Assembly: GCA_002211745.1 (NCBI GenBank)
Contig: CP022114.1
Span: forward strand, 2,760,645-2,824,644
Origin: Kluyvera genomosp. 3
GTDB lineage: Bacteria; Pseudomonadota; Gammaproteobacteria; Enterobacterales; Enterobacteriaceae
Reading direction: 5' to 3'
DNA: 64,000 bases
Part shown: positions 45,442 through 55,942 of the stretch, piece by piece
How positions within the stretch are numbered: the first letter of the stretch is position 1
Layout: each line of letters opens with the position of its first letter
The notes under the pieces: model-generated
Told to the model about the DNA's origin: nothing
Databases searched by the model: none
The model's input: only the letters and a program-made list of their open reading frames with translations
Made by a program: the position numbers and the translations under genes

Positions 45442-45465
45442 GTTCCGGCGGAGGCCCGCCGGAAC
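45442..45465 (-). terminator. Terminator of rluB
   Basis: Ten-bp stem GTTCCGGCGG / CCGCCGGAAC with loop GCCT on the minus strand, followed by TTTATT; 8 bp past the rluB stop. Confidence 0.85.
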
Positions 45466-45473
45466 ACAGGAGC

Positions 45474-46376
45474 TTACCCTTTCGGGTTATTACGCGTGCT
45501 GGAACGGCGGTTGCCGTTATTCGCATTATTGCCGGTGGTCGTGTGACGCTTCACGGCGCGACGAATCTGATTCGCCTTCATGCGACGTCTGTCTTTTTCC
45601 ACCGCCACTTTTGACGAGGTTTCCGGCGGCAGCTCAACCAGCTCACGCAGGTAGTTGGTTTGCGCCAGGTCCAGCTCGGTCCAGCCGCCGCGCGGCAGCC
45701 CTTTCGGCAGCGGAATATCGCCATAGCGAACGCGGATCAGGCGGCTGACCTGCACACCCACCGCTTCCCACAGACGACGGACTTCGCGGTTACGGCCTTC
45801 AGTCAGGGTCACGTTGTACCACTGGTTGATGCCTTCGCCACCGCTGAATTTAATGGTTTTGAACGCTGCCGGGCCATCTTCCAACTGCACGCCACGAGAA
45901 AGCTGACGCACTTTGTTGTCGTCCACTTCGCCAAAGACACGCACCGCGTACTCACGCTCAACTTCACGACTTGGGTGCATCAGGCGGTTCGCCAGTTCAC
46001 CGTCGGTGGTAAACAGCAACAGACCGCAGGTGTTCACGTCCAGACGGCCTACGGCAATCCAGCGCGCGCCGCGCAGTTTCGGCAGACGATCAAACACGGT
46101 CGGACGCCCTTCCGGGTCGTTGCGAGTACAGAGTTCGCCTTCCGGCTTGTAGTAGGCCAGAACGCGGCAGATCTGTTCGACAGATTCTTTCACGGAGATC
46201 AGATGGCCGTCGATACGAATTTTGAGGCCCGGGATCACTTCAACGCGATCGCCCAGCTTGGCAATTTTGCCATCGACGCTCACGCGGCCCGCTTCAATAA
46301 TCGTTTCAATTTCACGACGGGAGCCATGGCCAGCACGAGCCAGCACTTTTTGCAGTTTTTCGCTTTTATCGCTCAT
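45474..46376 (-). CDS. rluB: RluB, 23S rRNA pseudouridine(2605) synthase
   Basis: Intact 300 aa. S4-like RNA-binding domain at the start ([19 protein letters not shown]), then the RsuA-family catalytic domain with Asp in [19 protein letters not shown]. Lys/Arg-rich, low-complexity C-terminus ([22 protein letters not shown]). Start at 46376 ([12 protein letters not shown]); the in-frame upstream codon at 46403 lacks family support. Confidence 0.95.
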   Translation of the reverse strand: MSDKSEKLQKVLARAGHGSRREIETIIEAGRVSVDGKIAKLGDRVEVIPGLKIRIDGHLISVKESVEQICRVLAYYKPEGELCTRNDPEGRPTVFDRLPKLRGARWIAVGRLDVNTCGLLLFTTDGELANRLMHPSREVEREYAVRVFGEVDDNKVRQLSRGVQLEDGPAAFKTIKFSGGEGINQWYNVTLTEGRNREVRRLWEAVGVQVSRLIRVRYGDIPLPKGLPRGGWTELDLAQTNYLRELVELPPETSSKVAVEKDRRRMKANQIRRAVKRHTTTGNNANNGNRRSSTRNNPKG

Positions 46377-46595
46377 AGAGCTTCCTTCAGGTGTCGCCTT
46401 CACAGGCGTCTTGAGACTTCATTAGCAACGCGGGAGTATGCACCGGGTCGCATAAGCAGGCGGGCAGCGGCGCTTTAATGGCAACGAGGCTACCCACCCA
46501 AAATGGTGACCGCACATACTACACGAATTTTAGAAGAAATGGGCAGCTTGTTCCTGGCCTTTTATTGAGGAAGGGGCAAATCGGCGCATGACATG

Positions 46596-46620
46596 GGAAT
46601 AACCCGGCAACTGCCGGGTT
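46596..46620 (-). terminator. Probable terminator of yciO
   Basis: Stem AACCCGGCA / TGCCGGGTT with a short loop, on the minus strand followed by ATTCCC rather than a clean T-run; 8 bp past the yciO stop. Confidence 0.55.
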
Positions 46621-46627
46621 CAGGACA

Positions 46628-47248
46628 TCACAGGAACGGCTTCACGTCACCGACGCCTTCACGCAGCACAACCGGCGAGTCTTCGGTCAGGTCAATCACC
46701 GTGGTCGGCTGCTGGCCCAGATAACCACCGTGGATGATCAAATCCACCTGCTTTTCCAGACGGTCTTTAATCTCTTCCGGATCAGACTCGGTAAATTCAC
46801 TGCCCGGCAGCATCAACGAGGTGGAGAGCATCGGCTCGCCTAAGGTCTCGAGCAGCGCCTGGGCTATCGGGTTAGACGGCACGCGCATGCCAATCGTTTT
46901 ACGTTTCTCTTGCAGCAGGCGACGCGGCACCTCTTTGGTCCCTTTCAGGATAAAGGTGTAGTTGCCCGGCGTGTTGTTTTTCATCAGACGAAACGCCACG
47001 TTGTCGACGTAGGAGTAAGTCGACAACTCGGACAAATCGCGGCACATCAGCGTGAAGTTGTGGCCGTCCGGCAGATGACGGATGCGGCAAATCCGCTCCA
47101 TCGCGCCTTTGTCTTCAATTTTGCAGCCCAGCGCGTAGCCGGAATCGGTTGGGTAGACGATGACGCCGCCCTTACGCACAATATCAACCGCCTGATTAAT
47201 CAGACGCGGCTGCGGGTTATCCGGATGGATATAAAAAAACTGACTCAT
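46628..47248 (-). CDS. yciO: YciO, Sua5/YrdC-family protein
   Basis: Intact 206 aa with the YrdC-like fold ([71 protein letters not shown]). Related to the tRNA threonylcarbamoyl-AMP synthase TsaC, but the YciO paralog does not clearly replace it. Start overlaps the trpH stop (ATGA). Confidence 0.93.
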   Translation of the reverse strand: MSQFFYIHPDNPQPRLINQAVDIVRKGGVIVYPTDSGYALGCKIEDKGAMERICRIRHLPDGHNFTLMCRDLSELSTYSYVDNVAFRLMKNNTPGNYTFILKGTKEVPRRLLQEKRKTIGMRVPSNPIAQALLETLGEPMLSTSLMLPGSEFTESDPEEIKDRLEKQVDLIIHGGYLGQQPTTVIDLTEDSPVVLREGVGDVKPFL

Positions 47249-48125
47249 GCTTCCCTCTCAGTTGTATTCTGCGGCTGCTCCCAGCGCTGCCAGACTCCCT
47301 CGACGCCTGCGGGTAACCACAGTTTGCGGCCCAGCTCAATCCACGGGCAGGGTTGATGGAAATCCGACCCTTGTGACGCCAGTAAACCGTATTCGCGGCA
47401 TAGGTGGCAAGCTGAGCGCGCTCGTGCGGCGCCTGCTGGCACTGGGCAACTTCCATCGCGTCGCCGCCGTGTTCACTAAAGTGTGCCAGCAATCTTTTCA
47501 GCCACTTGGCGGACAGATTGTACCGCCCCGGGTGAGCAATAACCGCTACCCCACCCGAATGATGAATGACATCAATAGCTTCCTTTATTGTACACCACTG
47601 CGGCGGAACGTAACCGGTTTTCCCACGCGCGAGATATTTTTTGAAGACATCGCCGATATTGCTGGCTTTACCCTGCTCGACCAGGAAACGGGCAAAGTGG
47701 CCGCGGGTCACCGCGCCGCCTTCAGCCATTTTCAGCGCGGCTTCCCAGGCGCCGGGAATATGCGCTTTCTCCAGGCGCTCGGCGATCATTTTTCCGCGCT
47801 GCTGGCGGCGATCAATCTGTGCGTTTAAGAAGGCGGTGAGTGTCGGGTTGGCAATATCGATATTCAGCCCAACGATATGAATTTCATGATTTTCCCACAG
47901 CGTAGAAATTTCCACGCCGGCAATCAGCGTGAGCGGCAGCCCGGCGCGGGCAATTTCCGCCTGCGCGCGAGGGATGCCATCCACGGTGTCGTGATCGGTG
48001 ATAGCGAGCGTCCCCACCCGCATCTCCCCGGCGCGGTGCACCAGTTCTTCCGGTGTCAGGCGGCCATCCGAGGCGATGGTGTGGCTGTGCAGATCGTAAA
48101 TCACTGCGTAATTGGTATCGCTCAA
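47245..48125 (-). CDS. rnm: TrpH (RNase AM / YciV), PHP-domain nuclease (frameshifted)
   Basis: PHP phosphoesterase; in E. coli a 5'-3' exonuclease (RNase AM) acting in rRNA 5' maturation and on 3',5'-bisphosphates. Metal ligands in [36 protein letters not shown] and, in the second frame, [10 protein letters not shown]. One C-run loss near 47397 splits off the last 50 residues; repaired 293 aa, as in E. coli. Divergent from the trp operon. Confidence 0.93.
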
Positions 48126-48201
48126 AACGGCTTCCTTAATACGACTCAGCGTTGTTAGCGGCCTATCATAGCGGGATTACGGGAAATTCTGAAATCAGGG
48201 G

Positions 48202-48236
48202 TTGACTTTGCCCTTCGAACTAGTTAACTAGTACGC
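48202..48236 (+). promoter_or_regulatory. trp promoter and TrpR operator
   Basis: -35 TTGACT (48202-48207), -10 TTAACT (48224-48229), and the TrpR operator palindrome CGAACTAGTTAACTAGTACG (48216-48235) covering the -10. The operator is identical to the E. coli one as I recall. The spacer is 16 bp where E. coli has 17; given the error pattern in this window that one-base difference may not be real. Confidence 0.92.
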
Positions 48237-48262
48237 AAGTTCACTTAGTAAGGTATCTGCAA

Positions 48263-48316
48263 ATGACACGTAAAATGATTGCTCTGCACGGCGGTTGGTG
48301 GCGTACTTCCCGATAG
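48263..48316 (+). CDS. trpL: TrpL, trp operon leader peptide
   Basis: MTRKMIALHGGWWRTSR: 17 residues with tandem Trp codons (TGG TGG) eleven codons in, the sensor of tryptophan charging. Start at 48263 is preceded by AAGG and lines up with the E. coli trpL start; an internal ATG at 48275 would give 13 residues. E. coli and Salmonella TrpL are 14 residues ending WWRTS. Confidence 0.9.
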   Translation: MTRKMIALHGGWWRTSR

Positions 48317-48355
48317 GGCGGAGTCATCACGTCTGCGTTAAGCATACAGATACCC

Positions 48356-48379
48356 AGCCCGCCAATGAGCGGGCTTTTT
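48356..48379 (+). terminator. trp attenuator (3:4 terminator hairpin)
   Basis: AGCCCGC / GCGGGCT stem with a 6-base loop and T5 tail, 41 bp upstream of trpE. Segment 2 upstream (GCGGAG...GTCTGCG region) can form the antiterminator. With the TrpL tandem Trp codons this is the classical attenuator. Confidence 0.92.
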
Positions 48380-48416
48380 ATTAAGCAAAAAAGAGACAGA
48401 ACAGGCGAGAACAACG

Positions 48417-49979
48417 ATGCAAACACAAAAACCTATGCTCGAGCTTCTGACCAGCGACGCGATTTACCGTGAAAACCCCACCGCACTGTTCCAACAGCTG
48501 TGCGGCGCGCGTCCGGCGACGCTGCTGCTTGAATCAGCCGATATTGACAGTAAAAACGACTTAAAAAGCCTGCTGCTGGTCGATAGCGCGCTGCGCATCA
48601 CCGCACTGGGCGATACCGTCACGCTGCAGGCGCTTTCCGATAACGGTGCCTCCCTGCTGCCGCTGCTCGATGCCGCGCTGCCTGCAGGCGTCGAGAACAT
48701 TCGCCAGCCGAACAGCCGCGTGCTGCGTTTCCCGTCGGTCAGCACGCTGCTGGATGAAGATGCCCGCCTGTGCTCGCTGTCGGTGTTTGACGCCTTCCGC
48801 CTGCTGCAAGAGCTGGTCGACGTTCCGCAGGACGAGCGTGAAGCGATGTTCTTCGGCGGCCTGTTCGCTTACGACCTGGTCGCCGGTTTTGAGGATTTAC
48901 CGCAGCTTGAAAGCGACACGGCCTGCCCGGACTACTGCTTCTATCTGGCCGAAACGCTGCTGGTAATCGACCATCAGACTAAAAACACGCGTATTCAGGC
49001 GAGTCTGTTTACCCCTTCTGAGGCAGAGAAAGATCGCCTGCTGCAACGCATCGCGCAGGTACGCCAGCAACTCAATGAACCGCCGACAGCTCTGCCGGTA
49101 CACACCATTAAAGAGATGCGCTGCGAAACCAATCAAAGCGACGAAGAGTACGGCGACGTGGTGCGCAAAATGCAAAAAGCCATTCGCGCCGGAGAAATTT
49201 TCCAGGTGGTGCCGTCTCGCCGCTTCTCGCTGCCGTGCCCTTCCCCGCTGGCAGCCTATGATGTGCTGAAGAAGAGCAACCCCAGCCCGTACATGTTCTT
49301 TATGCAGGATAACGACTTCACTCTGTTCGGCGCGTCGCCGGAAAGTTCGCTGAAGTACGATGCCACTAATCGTCAGATTGAGATCTACCCGATTGCCGGC
49401 ACCCGACCGCGCGGCCGCCGCGCCGACGGCTCGCTGGATCGCGACCTCGACAGCCGCATTGAGCTGGAGATGCGGACCGACCACAAAGAGCTGTCCGAGC
49501 ATCTGATGTTGGTTGACCTCGCGCGTAACGATCTGGCCCGCATCTGTACGCCTGGCAGCCGCTACGTGGCCGATCTGACAAAAGTGGACCGCTACTCTTT
49601 CGTGATGCACCTCGTCTCCCGCGTGGTCGGCGAGCTGCGTCAGGACCTCGATGTGCTGCACGCGTATCGCGCCTGCATGAATATGGGCACCCTCAGCGGC
49701 GCGCCGAAAGTCCGCGCGATGCAGCTGATTGCCGCCGCTGAAGGTAAACGCCGCGGCAGCTACGGCGGCGCGGTGGGCTACTTTACCGCTCACGGCGACC
49801 TCGACACCTGCATCGTTATTCGTTCAGCGTTTGTTGAAAACGGGATCGCCACCGTACAGGCCGGCGCAGGCGTGGTGCTGGATTCTGTCCCGCAGTCTGA
49901 AGCCGATGAAACCCGTAATAAAGCGCGTGCAGTTCTGCGCGCCATCGCCACCGCCCATCATGCACAGGAGATTTTCTGA
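48417..49979 (+). CDS. trpE: TrpE, anthranilate synthase component I
   Basis: Intact 520 aa. Chorismate to anthranilate with TrpD. Tryptophan feedback site [11 protein letters not shown] near residue 38, chorismate-binding domain motifs [30 protein letters not shown] and [16 protein letters not shown]. Its stop overlaps the trpD start (TGATG), giving translational coupling for equimolar subunits. Confidence 0.97.
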   Translation: MQTQKPMLELLTSDAIYRENPTALFQQLCGARPATLLLESADIDSKNDLKSLLLVDSALRITALGDTVTLQALSDNGASLLPLLDAALPAGVENIRQPNSRVLRFPSVSTLLDEDARLCSLSVFDAFRLLQELVDVPQDEREAMFFGGLFAYDLVAGFEDLPQLESDTACPDYCFYLAETLLVIDHQTKNTRIQASLFTPSEAEKDRLLQRIAQVRQQLNEPPTALPVHTIKEMRCETNQSDEEYGDVVRKMQKAIRAGEIFQVVPSRRFSLPCPSPLAAYDVLKKSNPSPYMFFMQDNDFTLFGASPESSLKYDATNRQIEIYPIAGTRPRGRRADGSLDRDLDSRIELEMRTDHKELSEHLMLVDLARNDLARICTPGSRYVADLTKVDRYSFVMHLVSRVVGELRQDLDVLHAYRACMNMGTLSGAPKVRAMQLIAAAEGKRRGSYGGAVGYFTAHGDLDTCIVIRSAFVENGIATVQAGAGVVLDSVPQSEADETRNKARAVLRAIATAHHAQEIF

Positions 49980-51573
49980 TGGCTGACATTCTGCTGCTCG
50001 ATAATATCGACTCCTTTACGTACAACCTGGCAGATCAGCTGCGCGCAAATGGGCACAACGTGGTGATTTACCGTAACCACGTTCCGGCACAAACCTTAAT
50101 CGACCGCCTCGGCACCATGGACAACCCGGTGCTGATGCTCTCTCCCGGCCCGGGGGCGCCGTCGGAAGCGGCTGCATGCCGGAGCTGTTGACGCGTATGC
50201 GCGGCAAACTGCCCATTATCGGCATCTGTCTTGGCCATCAGGCAATTGTTGAAGCCTACGGCGGCTATGTCGGCCAGGCTGGCGAAATTCTGCATGGTAA
50301 AGCGTCCAGCATTGAACACGACGGTCAGGCGATGTTTGACGGCTTAAGCAATCCGCTGCCGGTCGCCCGCTACCACTCGCTGGTTGGCAGCAATATTCCG
50401 GCAGGCTTAACCATCAACGCCCACTTTAACGGAATGGTGATGGCGGTTCGGCACGATGCCGATCGCGTTTGCGGTTTCCAGTTCCATCCGGAATCGATCC
50501 TCACCACTCAGGGCGCACGCCTGCTGGAACAAACCCTGGCATGGGCGCTGCAGAAGCTGGAGCAGAGCAACACACTCCAGCCAATTCTGGAAAAACTGTA
50601 TCAGGCACAAACGCTGAGCCAGCAGGAAAGTCACGTGCTGTTTTCCGCCGTAGTGCGCGGTGAAGTGAAGCCAGAGCAGCTGGCCGCCGCGCTGGTGAGC
50701 ATGAAAATTCGTGGCGAAAGCCCGAACGAAATCGCCGGTGCCGCCACCGCGCTGCTGGAAAACGCCGCGCCGTTCCCGCGTCCGGACTACCCGTTTGCCG
50801 ATATCGTCGGCACCGGCGGCGACGGCAGCAACAGCATCAATATCTCCACTGCCAGCGCTTTTGTCGCCGCCGCGTGTGGGCTGAAGGTCGCCAAACACGG
50901 CAACCGCAGCGTCTCCAGCAAATCGGGCTCTTCCGATCTGCTGGCCGCCTTCGGCATTAATCTCGATATGAACGCCGACAAATCGCGTCAGGCGCTGGAT
51001 GAACTCGGCGTGTGCTTCCTGTTCGCACCGAAATACCACACCGGTTTTCGCCATGCGATGCCGGTTCGCCAACAGCTGAAAACCCGCACCCTGTTCAACG
51101 TGCTGGGTCCGTTGATTAACCCGGCGCACCCGCCGCTGGCGCTGATTGGCGTTTACAGTCCGGAACTGGTACTGCCGATCGCCGAAACCCTGCGTGTACT
51201 GGGTTATGAACGTGCGGCAGTGGTACACAGCGGCGGGATGGATGAAGTCTCGCTCCATGCGCCAACGGTGGTTGCCGAGCTGAATAACGGGGAAATTAAG
51301 AGCTACCAGCTTACTGCAGATGACTTCGGCCTCAAGCCTTACCATCAGGCCGAGCTGGCGGGCGGCACCCCGGAAGAAAACCGTGACATTCTGACGCGCT
51401 TACTACAAGGTAAAGGTGAAGCTGCGCATGAGTCCGCTGTGGCGGTAAACGTCGCCATGTTGATGCGTCTTTACGGTCATGAAGACCTGAAGGCCAACGT
51501 CAAGCAAGTGCTGGAGGTGCTGCACAGCGGCACAGCCTACGACCGCGTCACCGCATTAGCGGCAAGAGGATAA
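49979..51573 (+). CDS. trpD: TrpD (TrpGD), anthranilate synthase glutaminase / phosphoribosyltransferase (frameshifted)
   Basis: Bifunctional fusion, as in E. coli. N-terminal class I glutamine amidotransferase: oxyanion loop [11 protein letters not shown], catalytic Cys in [11 protein letters not shown], His/Glu in [10 protein letters not shown]-terminal anthranilate phosphoribosyltransferase from about residue 200 ([38 protein letters not shown]). One G lost near 50170 splits it; repaired 531 aa, as in E. coli. Confidence 0.95.
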
Positions 51574-51576
51574 AAA

Positions 51577-52933
51577 ATGCAGACCGTATTAGCAAAAATC
51601 GTGGCCGATAAAGCGATTTGGGTAGCAGCCCGCAAACAACAACAACCGTTAGCCTCGTTCCAGAACGACGTGCAGCCAAGCCAGCGTAGTTTCTATGACG
51701 CGCTGCGCGGCACCCGCACCGCATTTATTCTGGAATGTAAAAAAGCCTCGCCGTCGAAAGGGGTGATCCGCGATGATTTCGACCCGGCGCGTATTGCCAA
51801 CGTGTACAAACACTACGCTTCGGCGATTTCGGTTTTAACTGACGAGAAGTATTTCCAGGGCAGCTTCGATTTCCTGCCAATCGTCAGCCAAATCGCGCCG
51901 CAGCCGATTCTGTGCAAAGACTTTATCATCGACGCTTACCAGATCTACCTGGCGCGCTTCCATCAGGCGGATGCCTGCCTGCTGATGCTCTCGGTGCTGG
52001 ACGACGAGCAGTATCGCCAGCTTGCCGCCGTGGCGCACAGTCTGAATATGGGCGTGCTGACTGAAGTGAGCAACGAGGAAGAGCTGGAACGCGCCATTGC
52101 GCTGAAGGCCAAAGTCGTCGGCATTAATAACCGCGATCTGCGTGACCTCTCCATCGACCTCAACCGTACCCGCCAGCTGGCGCCGCGTCTGGGGCATGAT
52201 GTGACGGTTATCAGCGAGTCCGGGATTAACACCAACGCGCAGGTTCGCGAGCTGGCGCACTTCGCCAACGGCTTTCTGATTGGTTCGGCGATGATGTCTC
52301 ATGATGACCTCAATGCCGCCGTCCGCCGCGTGCTGCTGGGGAAAATAAAGTCTGTGGGCTGACCCGCGCCCAGGATGCCCAGGCAGCCTATGAGGCCGGC
52401 GCGATTTACGGCGGGCTGATATTTGTTCCCGCGTCGCCGCGTGCGGTCAGCGTGGAGCAGGCCCGTGAGGTCATTGCCGCCGCGCCGCTGAGCTACGTCG
52501 GCGTGTTTCGCAATACGCCGCAGGCCGAGGTTATCGCGCTTGCCGCCACGCTATCGCTGAGCGCGGTGCAACTGCACGGTGATGAAGACCAGACCTATAT
52601 TGACGCTCTGCGTGCGCAATTGCCGGATGGCGTGCAAATCTGGAAAGCGCTGAGCGTGGCCGACACACTGCCGCCGCGCAATCTGAATCATGTCGACAAA
52701 TATCTCTTCGACAATGGTCAGGGCGGCACCGGTCAGCGTTTTGATTGGTCTCTGTTACAAGGTCAGGATCTCAGCAACGTGATGCTGGCCGGTGGGTTAA
52801 GCGCAGACAACTGCGTAGACGCAGCCAAAAGCGGCTGCGCCGGCTGGATTTCAATTCAGGTGTCGAGTCAAAACCGGGTATTAAAGACGCCAGCAAACTG
52901 GCCTCGGTATTTCAGACGCTGCGCGCATATTAA
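51577..52933 (+). CDS. trpC: TrpC (TrpCF), indole-3-glycerol-phosphate synthase / PRA isomerase (frameshifted)
   Basis: Bifunctional. N-terminal IGPS barrel: [50 protein letters not shown]-terminal [17 protein letters not shown] (after repair), [46 protein letters not shown]. Losses near 52340 and 52843; repaired 452 aa, as in E. coli. Three bases after trpD. Confidence 0.95.
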
Positions 52934-52942
52934 GGAGCAATA

Positions 52943-54135
52943 ATGAGTACTTTACTGAACCCTATTTCGGCGAATTTGGCGGTATGTACGTTCCGCAGAT
53001 TCTGATGCCGGCCCTGCGCCAGCTGGAAGAAGCGTTTGTTAGCGCGCAGAAAGATCCTGACTTCCAGGCCGAATTTACCGACCTGCTGAAAAACTATGCT
53101 GGCCGCCCAACGGCGCTCACTAAGTGCCGCAACCTGACGGCGGGCACCAAAACCACGCTGTACCTCAAGCGTGAAGACCTGCTCCACGGCGGCGCGCACA
53201 AAACCAACCAGGTGCTGGGTCAGGCGCTGCTGGCAAAACGGATGGGCAAAACCGAAATCATCGCCGAAACCGGCGCCGGTCAGCACGGCGTGGCTTCTGC
53301 GCTTGCCTGCGCCCTGCTCGGCCTGAAGTGCCGTATCTATATGGGCGCTAAAGATATCGAGCGTCAGTCGCCGAACGTGTTCCGTATGCGCCTGATGGGC
53401 GCGGAAGTCATCGCGGTACACAGTGGTTCCGCGACCCTGAAAGATGCCTGTAACGAAGCGCTGCGCGACTGGTCTGGCAGCTACGAAACCGCGCACTACA
53501 TGCTCGGCACCGCCGCGGGCCCACACCCATTCCCAACCATCGTGCGTGAATTCCAGCGCATGATCGGTGAAGAGACCAAAGTGCAGGTGCGTGAGAAAGA
53601 AGGTCGTCTGCCGGATGCGGTGATTGCCTGCGTTGGCGGCGGCTCCAACGCCATCGGTATGTTCGCCGACTTTATTGACGAGACCAGCGTCGGCCTGATT
53701 GGCGTAGAACCGGCCGGTCACGGTATCGAAACCGGCGAGCACGGCGCACCGCTGAAGCATGGCCGCGTGGGCATCTACTTCGGCATGAAATCACCGATGA
53801 TGCAGACCGACGAAGGCCAGATTGAAGAATCTTACTCGATCTCTGCCGGTCTCGACTTCCCGTCCGTCGGCCCGCAGCACGCCTTCCTCAACAGCATTGG
53901 TCGCGCCGAGTACGTGTCGATTACCGATAATGAAGCGCTCGACGCCTTCAAAGAGCTGAGCCGTCACGAAGGGATTATCCCGGCGCTGGAGTCATCCCAC
54001 GCCCTGGCCCACGCGCTGAAAATGATGCGCGAAAACCCTGAAAAAGAGCAGCTGCTGGTAGTGAACCTGTCCGGCCGCGGCGACAAAGACATCTTTACCG
54101 TACACGATATTCTGAAAGCGCGAGGGGAAATCTGA
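52943..54135 (+). CDS. trpB: TrpB, tryptophan synthase beta chain (frameshifted at start)
   Basis: PLP enzyme joining indole and serine. PLP lysine in [15 protein letters not shown]; phosphate loop [12 protein letters not shown]; catalytic Glu region [12 protein letters not shown]-run loss at about 52961 separates MSTLLNP from [11 protein letters not shown]. Repaired 397 aa, as in E. coli. RBS AAGGAG. The stop overlaps the trpA start (TGATG). Confidence 0.96.
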
Positions 54136-54942
54136 TGGAACGCTACGACAACCTGTTTGCCCAACTGAAGGCCGCAAGGAAGGCGCCTTTGTCCCCTTCG
54201 TGACCTTAGGTGACCCGAACCCGGAGCAGTCGCTAAAAATCATTGATGCGCTGATCGAAGGCGGTGCCGACGCCCTGGAGCTGGGCATTCCGTTCTCCGA
54301 TCCGTTGGCTGACGGTCCGACCATCCAGAACGCGACCCTGCGCGCATTTGCTTCGGGGGTAACCCCAACCCAGTGTTTCGAAATGCTGGCGGCGATTCGC
54401 CAGAAATACCCGGCTATTCCGATCGGCTTGCTGATGTATGCAAACCTGGTATTCAACCGTGGTATCGATGAGTTCTACGCAGAATGCGCTCGCGTCGGCG
54501 TGGATTCAGTACTGGTTGCTGATGTGCCGGTGGAAGAGTCTGCACCGTTCCGTCAGGCGGCCCTGCGTCACAACGTCGCGCCAATTTTCATCTGCCCGCC
54601 AAATGCCGATGATGATTTACTGCGCCAGATTGCCGAACATGGCCGTGGTTACACTTATCTGCTTTCCCGCGCAGGCGTAACGGGCACCGAAACCCGCGCC
54701 GCCCTGCCGCTGCACCATCTGGTCGCGAAGCTGGCAGAGTACAACGCCGCACCGCCGCTGCAGGGCTTTGGGATTTCTGCGCCGGATCAGGTTGCGGCAT
54801 CAATTGATGCCGGAGCTGCCGGGCCATTTCCGGTTCGGCAATTGTGAAGATCATCGAACGCAACGTCGAGAATCCGCAGGCGATGCTCAATGAACTGAAA
54901 AGCTTTGTCCAAAGCATGAAAGCAGCGACAAAAGCAGCGTAA
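54135..54942 (+). CDS. trpA: TrpA, tryptophan synthase alpha chain (frameshifted)
   Basis: Cleaves indoleglycerol phosphate. Catalytic Glu49 and Asp60 in [20 protein letters not shown]; phosphate loop [11 protein letters not shown] (after repair). Losses near 54172 (N-terminus, ARKEGAF) and 54822 (GAAGAISG). Repaired 269 aa; the C-terminus reads SMKAATKAA. Last gene of the operon. Confidence 0.95.
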
Positions 54943-54948
54943 CCTTTC

Positions 54949-54975
54949 AGGCCGCCGGCATCCTCTGGGCGGCCT
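54949..54975 (+). terminator. trp operon terminator (trp t-like)
   Basis: Eight-bp stem AGGCCGCC / GGCGGCCT seven bases after the trpA stop, followed by a weak T/C tail. Confidence 0.65.
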
Positions 54976-55033
54976 TCCAGCTTCCCCTTTCCATGCTGGC
55001 CGAAGCCATTCTGTCTACACACAAAAAACAGGG

Positions 55034-55062
55034 TTGATATATTAAATGAGAAGCATTATCTT
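55034..55062 (+). promoter_or_regulatory. Promoter with Fur box for the RyhB-like RNA
   Basis: -35 TTGATA (55034-55039), 17-bp spacer, -10 TATCTT (55057-55062). A Fur box (TTAAATGAGAAGCATTATC, 55042-55060) matches 14 of 19 positions of the GATAATGATAATCATTATC consensus and covers the spacer and -10, so iron-loaded Fur should repress. Confidence 0.82.
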
Positions 55063-55069
55063 TCTCATT

Positions 55070-55162
55070 GCCGAGTAGTTGAGTTAAACACTCAGATATT
55101 CGGTACGACATTGCTCACATTGCTTCCAGTATTTTTGCCCGCATCCAATGCGGGCTTTTTTT
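55070..55162 (+). ncRNA. RyhB-like iron-responsive small RNA
   Basis: About 93 nt, the size of E. coli RyhB (90 nt). 5' stem-loop: CCGA (55071-55074) pairs with TCGG (55100-55103) and TGAGT with ACTCA inside. Then a 29-nt stretch (55105-55133, ACGACATTGCTCACATTG followed by CTTCCAGTATT) identical to the RyhB seed/core as I know it. Then a Rho-independent terminator GCCCGCAT / ATGCGGGC with a T7 tail (55137-55162). In RyhB this core pairs with mRNAs such as sodB and sdhC with the help of Hfq. E. coli ryhB is at yhhY-yhhX, not by trpA, so this looks like a second copy. TSS is inferred from the promoter. Confidence 0.9.
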
Positions 55163-55290
55163 AGTCCGACCGCCGTGCCATACAGATATAAACGTACCTG
55201 CGACCTGAATGAATCCCCTACTAACAATTGCCTCGCGGAAAAAAACAGAATCGCATAGGATAAAAAAACATCGCCTCGCAGGAGTCCGTC

Positions 55291-55925
55291 ATGTCAGAGT
55301 CCCATAACATTCTCGCTTTCGCGCTCGTCTCTCTTGGTATGGCGCTCACGCCAGGGCCCAATATGATCTATCTCATCTCTCGTTCCATCTCTCAGGGGCG
55401 AGCGGCCGGCTGGTCTCTCTTGGTGGCGTGGCGCTTGGCTTTATCTTCTATATGGTCTGTGCCGCTTTCGGCCTGACCGCGCTGATGATGGCCGTTCCCT
55501 ATGCCTACGACGCGCTGCGCATTGCTGGCGTGCTTTATCTGCTGTGGATGGCATGGCAGTCCGTGCGCCCCGGCGGGCGCTCGCCGTTTCAACTGAAGGA
55601 ATTACCCCGACACAGCCCTCGCAAGCTGTTCCTGATGGGGTTTCTGACCAACCTGCTCAATCCTAAAATTGCCATCGTCTATCTGTCGCTGCTACCCCAG
55701 TTTATCAACCCGGCGCACGGCAGCGTACTGGGGCAATCGTTGTTGCTCGGCATGACGCAGATTGTGATCAGCGTTTCGATAAACGCCATGGTGGCAATCT
55801 CGGCAGGGACCATCGCGTTATTTCTGGTGCGCCGTCCGTCTTTTGGCATCATCCAGCGCTGGCTAATGGGAGGCGTTTTGACCGGGCTCGCGGTAAAGAT
55901 TGCCTCCGAGCGCGGGCCATCATAA
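55291..55925 (+). CDS. LysE/RhtB-family amino acid exporter (frameshifted)
   Basis: 211 aa after repair, about six membrane segments. Family hallmarks ALTPGPNMIYLISRSISQG near residues 18-36 and LTNLLNPKIAIVYLSLLPQF in the middle. One base lost near 55408 (AAGLVSLGGVALGF). RBS CAGGAG. Exports an amino acid or similar small molecule; substrate not predictable. Convergent with the LysR gene, 17 bp apart. Confidence 0.87.
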
Positions 55926-55942
55926 CGCCCGGTGGAGCAGCA

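Noticed and set aside
45265-45546. Plus-strand frame in the symporter/rluB gap
   Set aside because: It overlaps the 5' end of the symporter gene and the 3' end of rluB, spans a CRP site and a terminator, and shows no protein features.
50407-51345. 312-codon frame on the minus strand
   Set aside because: Antisense to trpD; translation is Arg/Gln/Gly-rich without family features.
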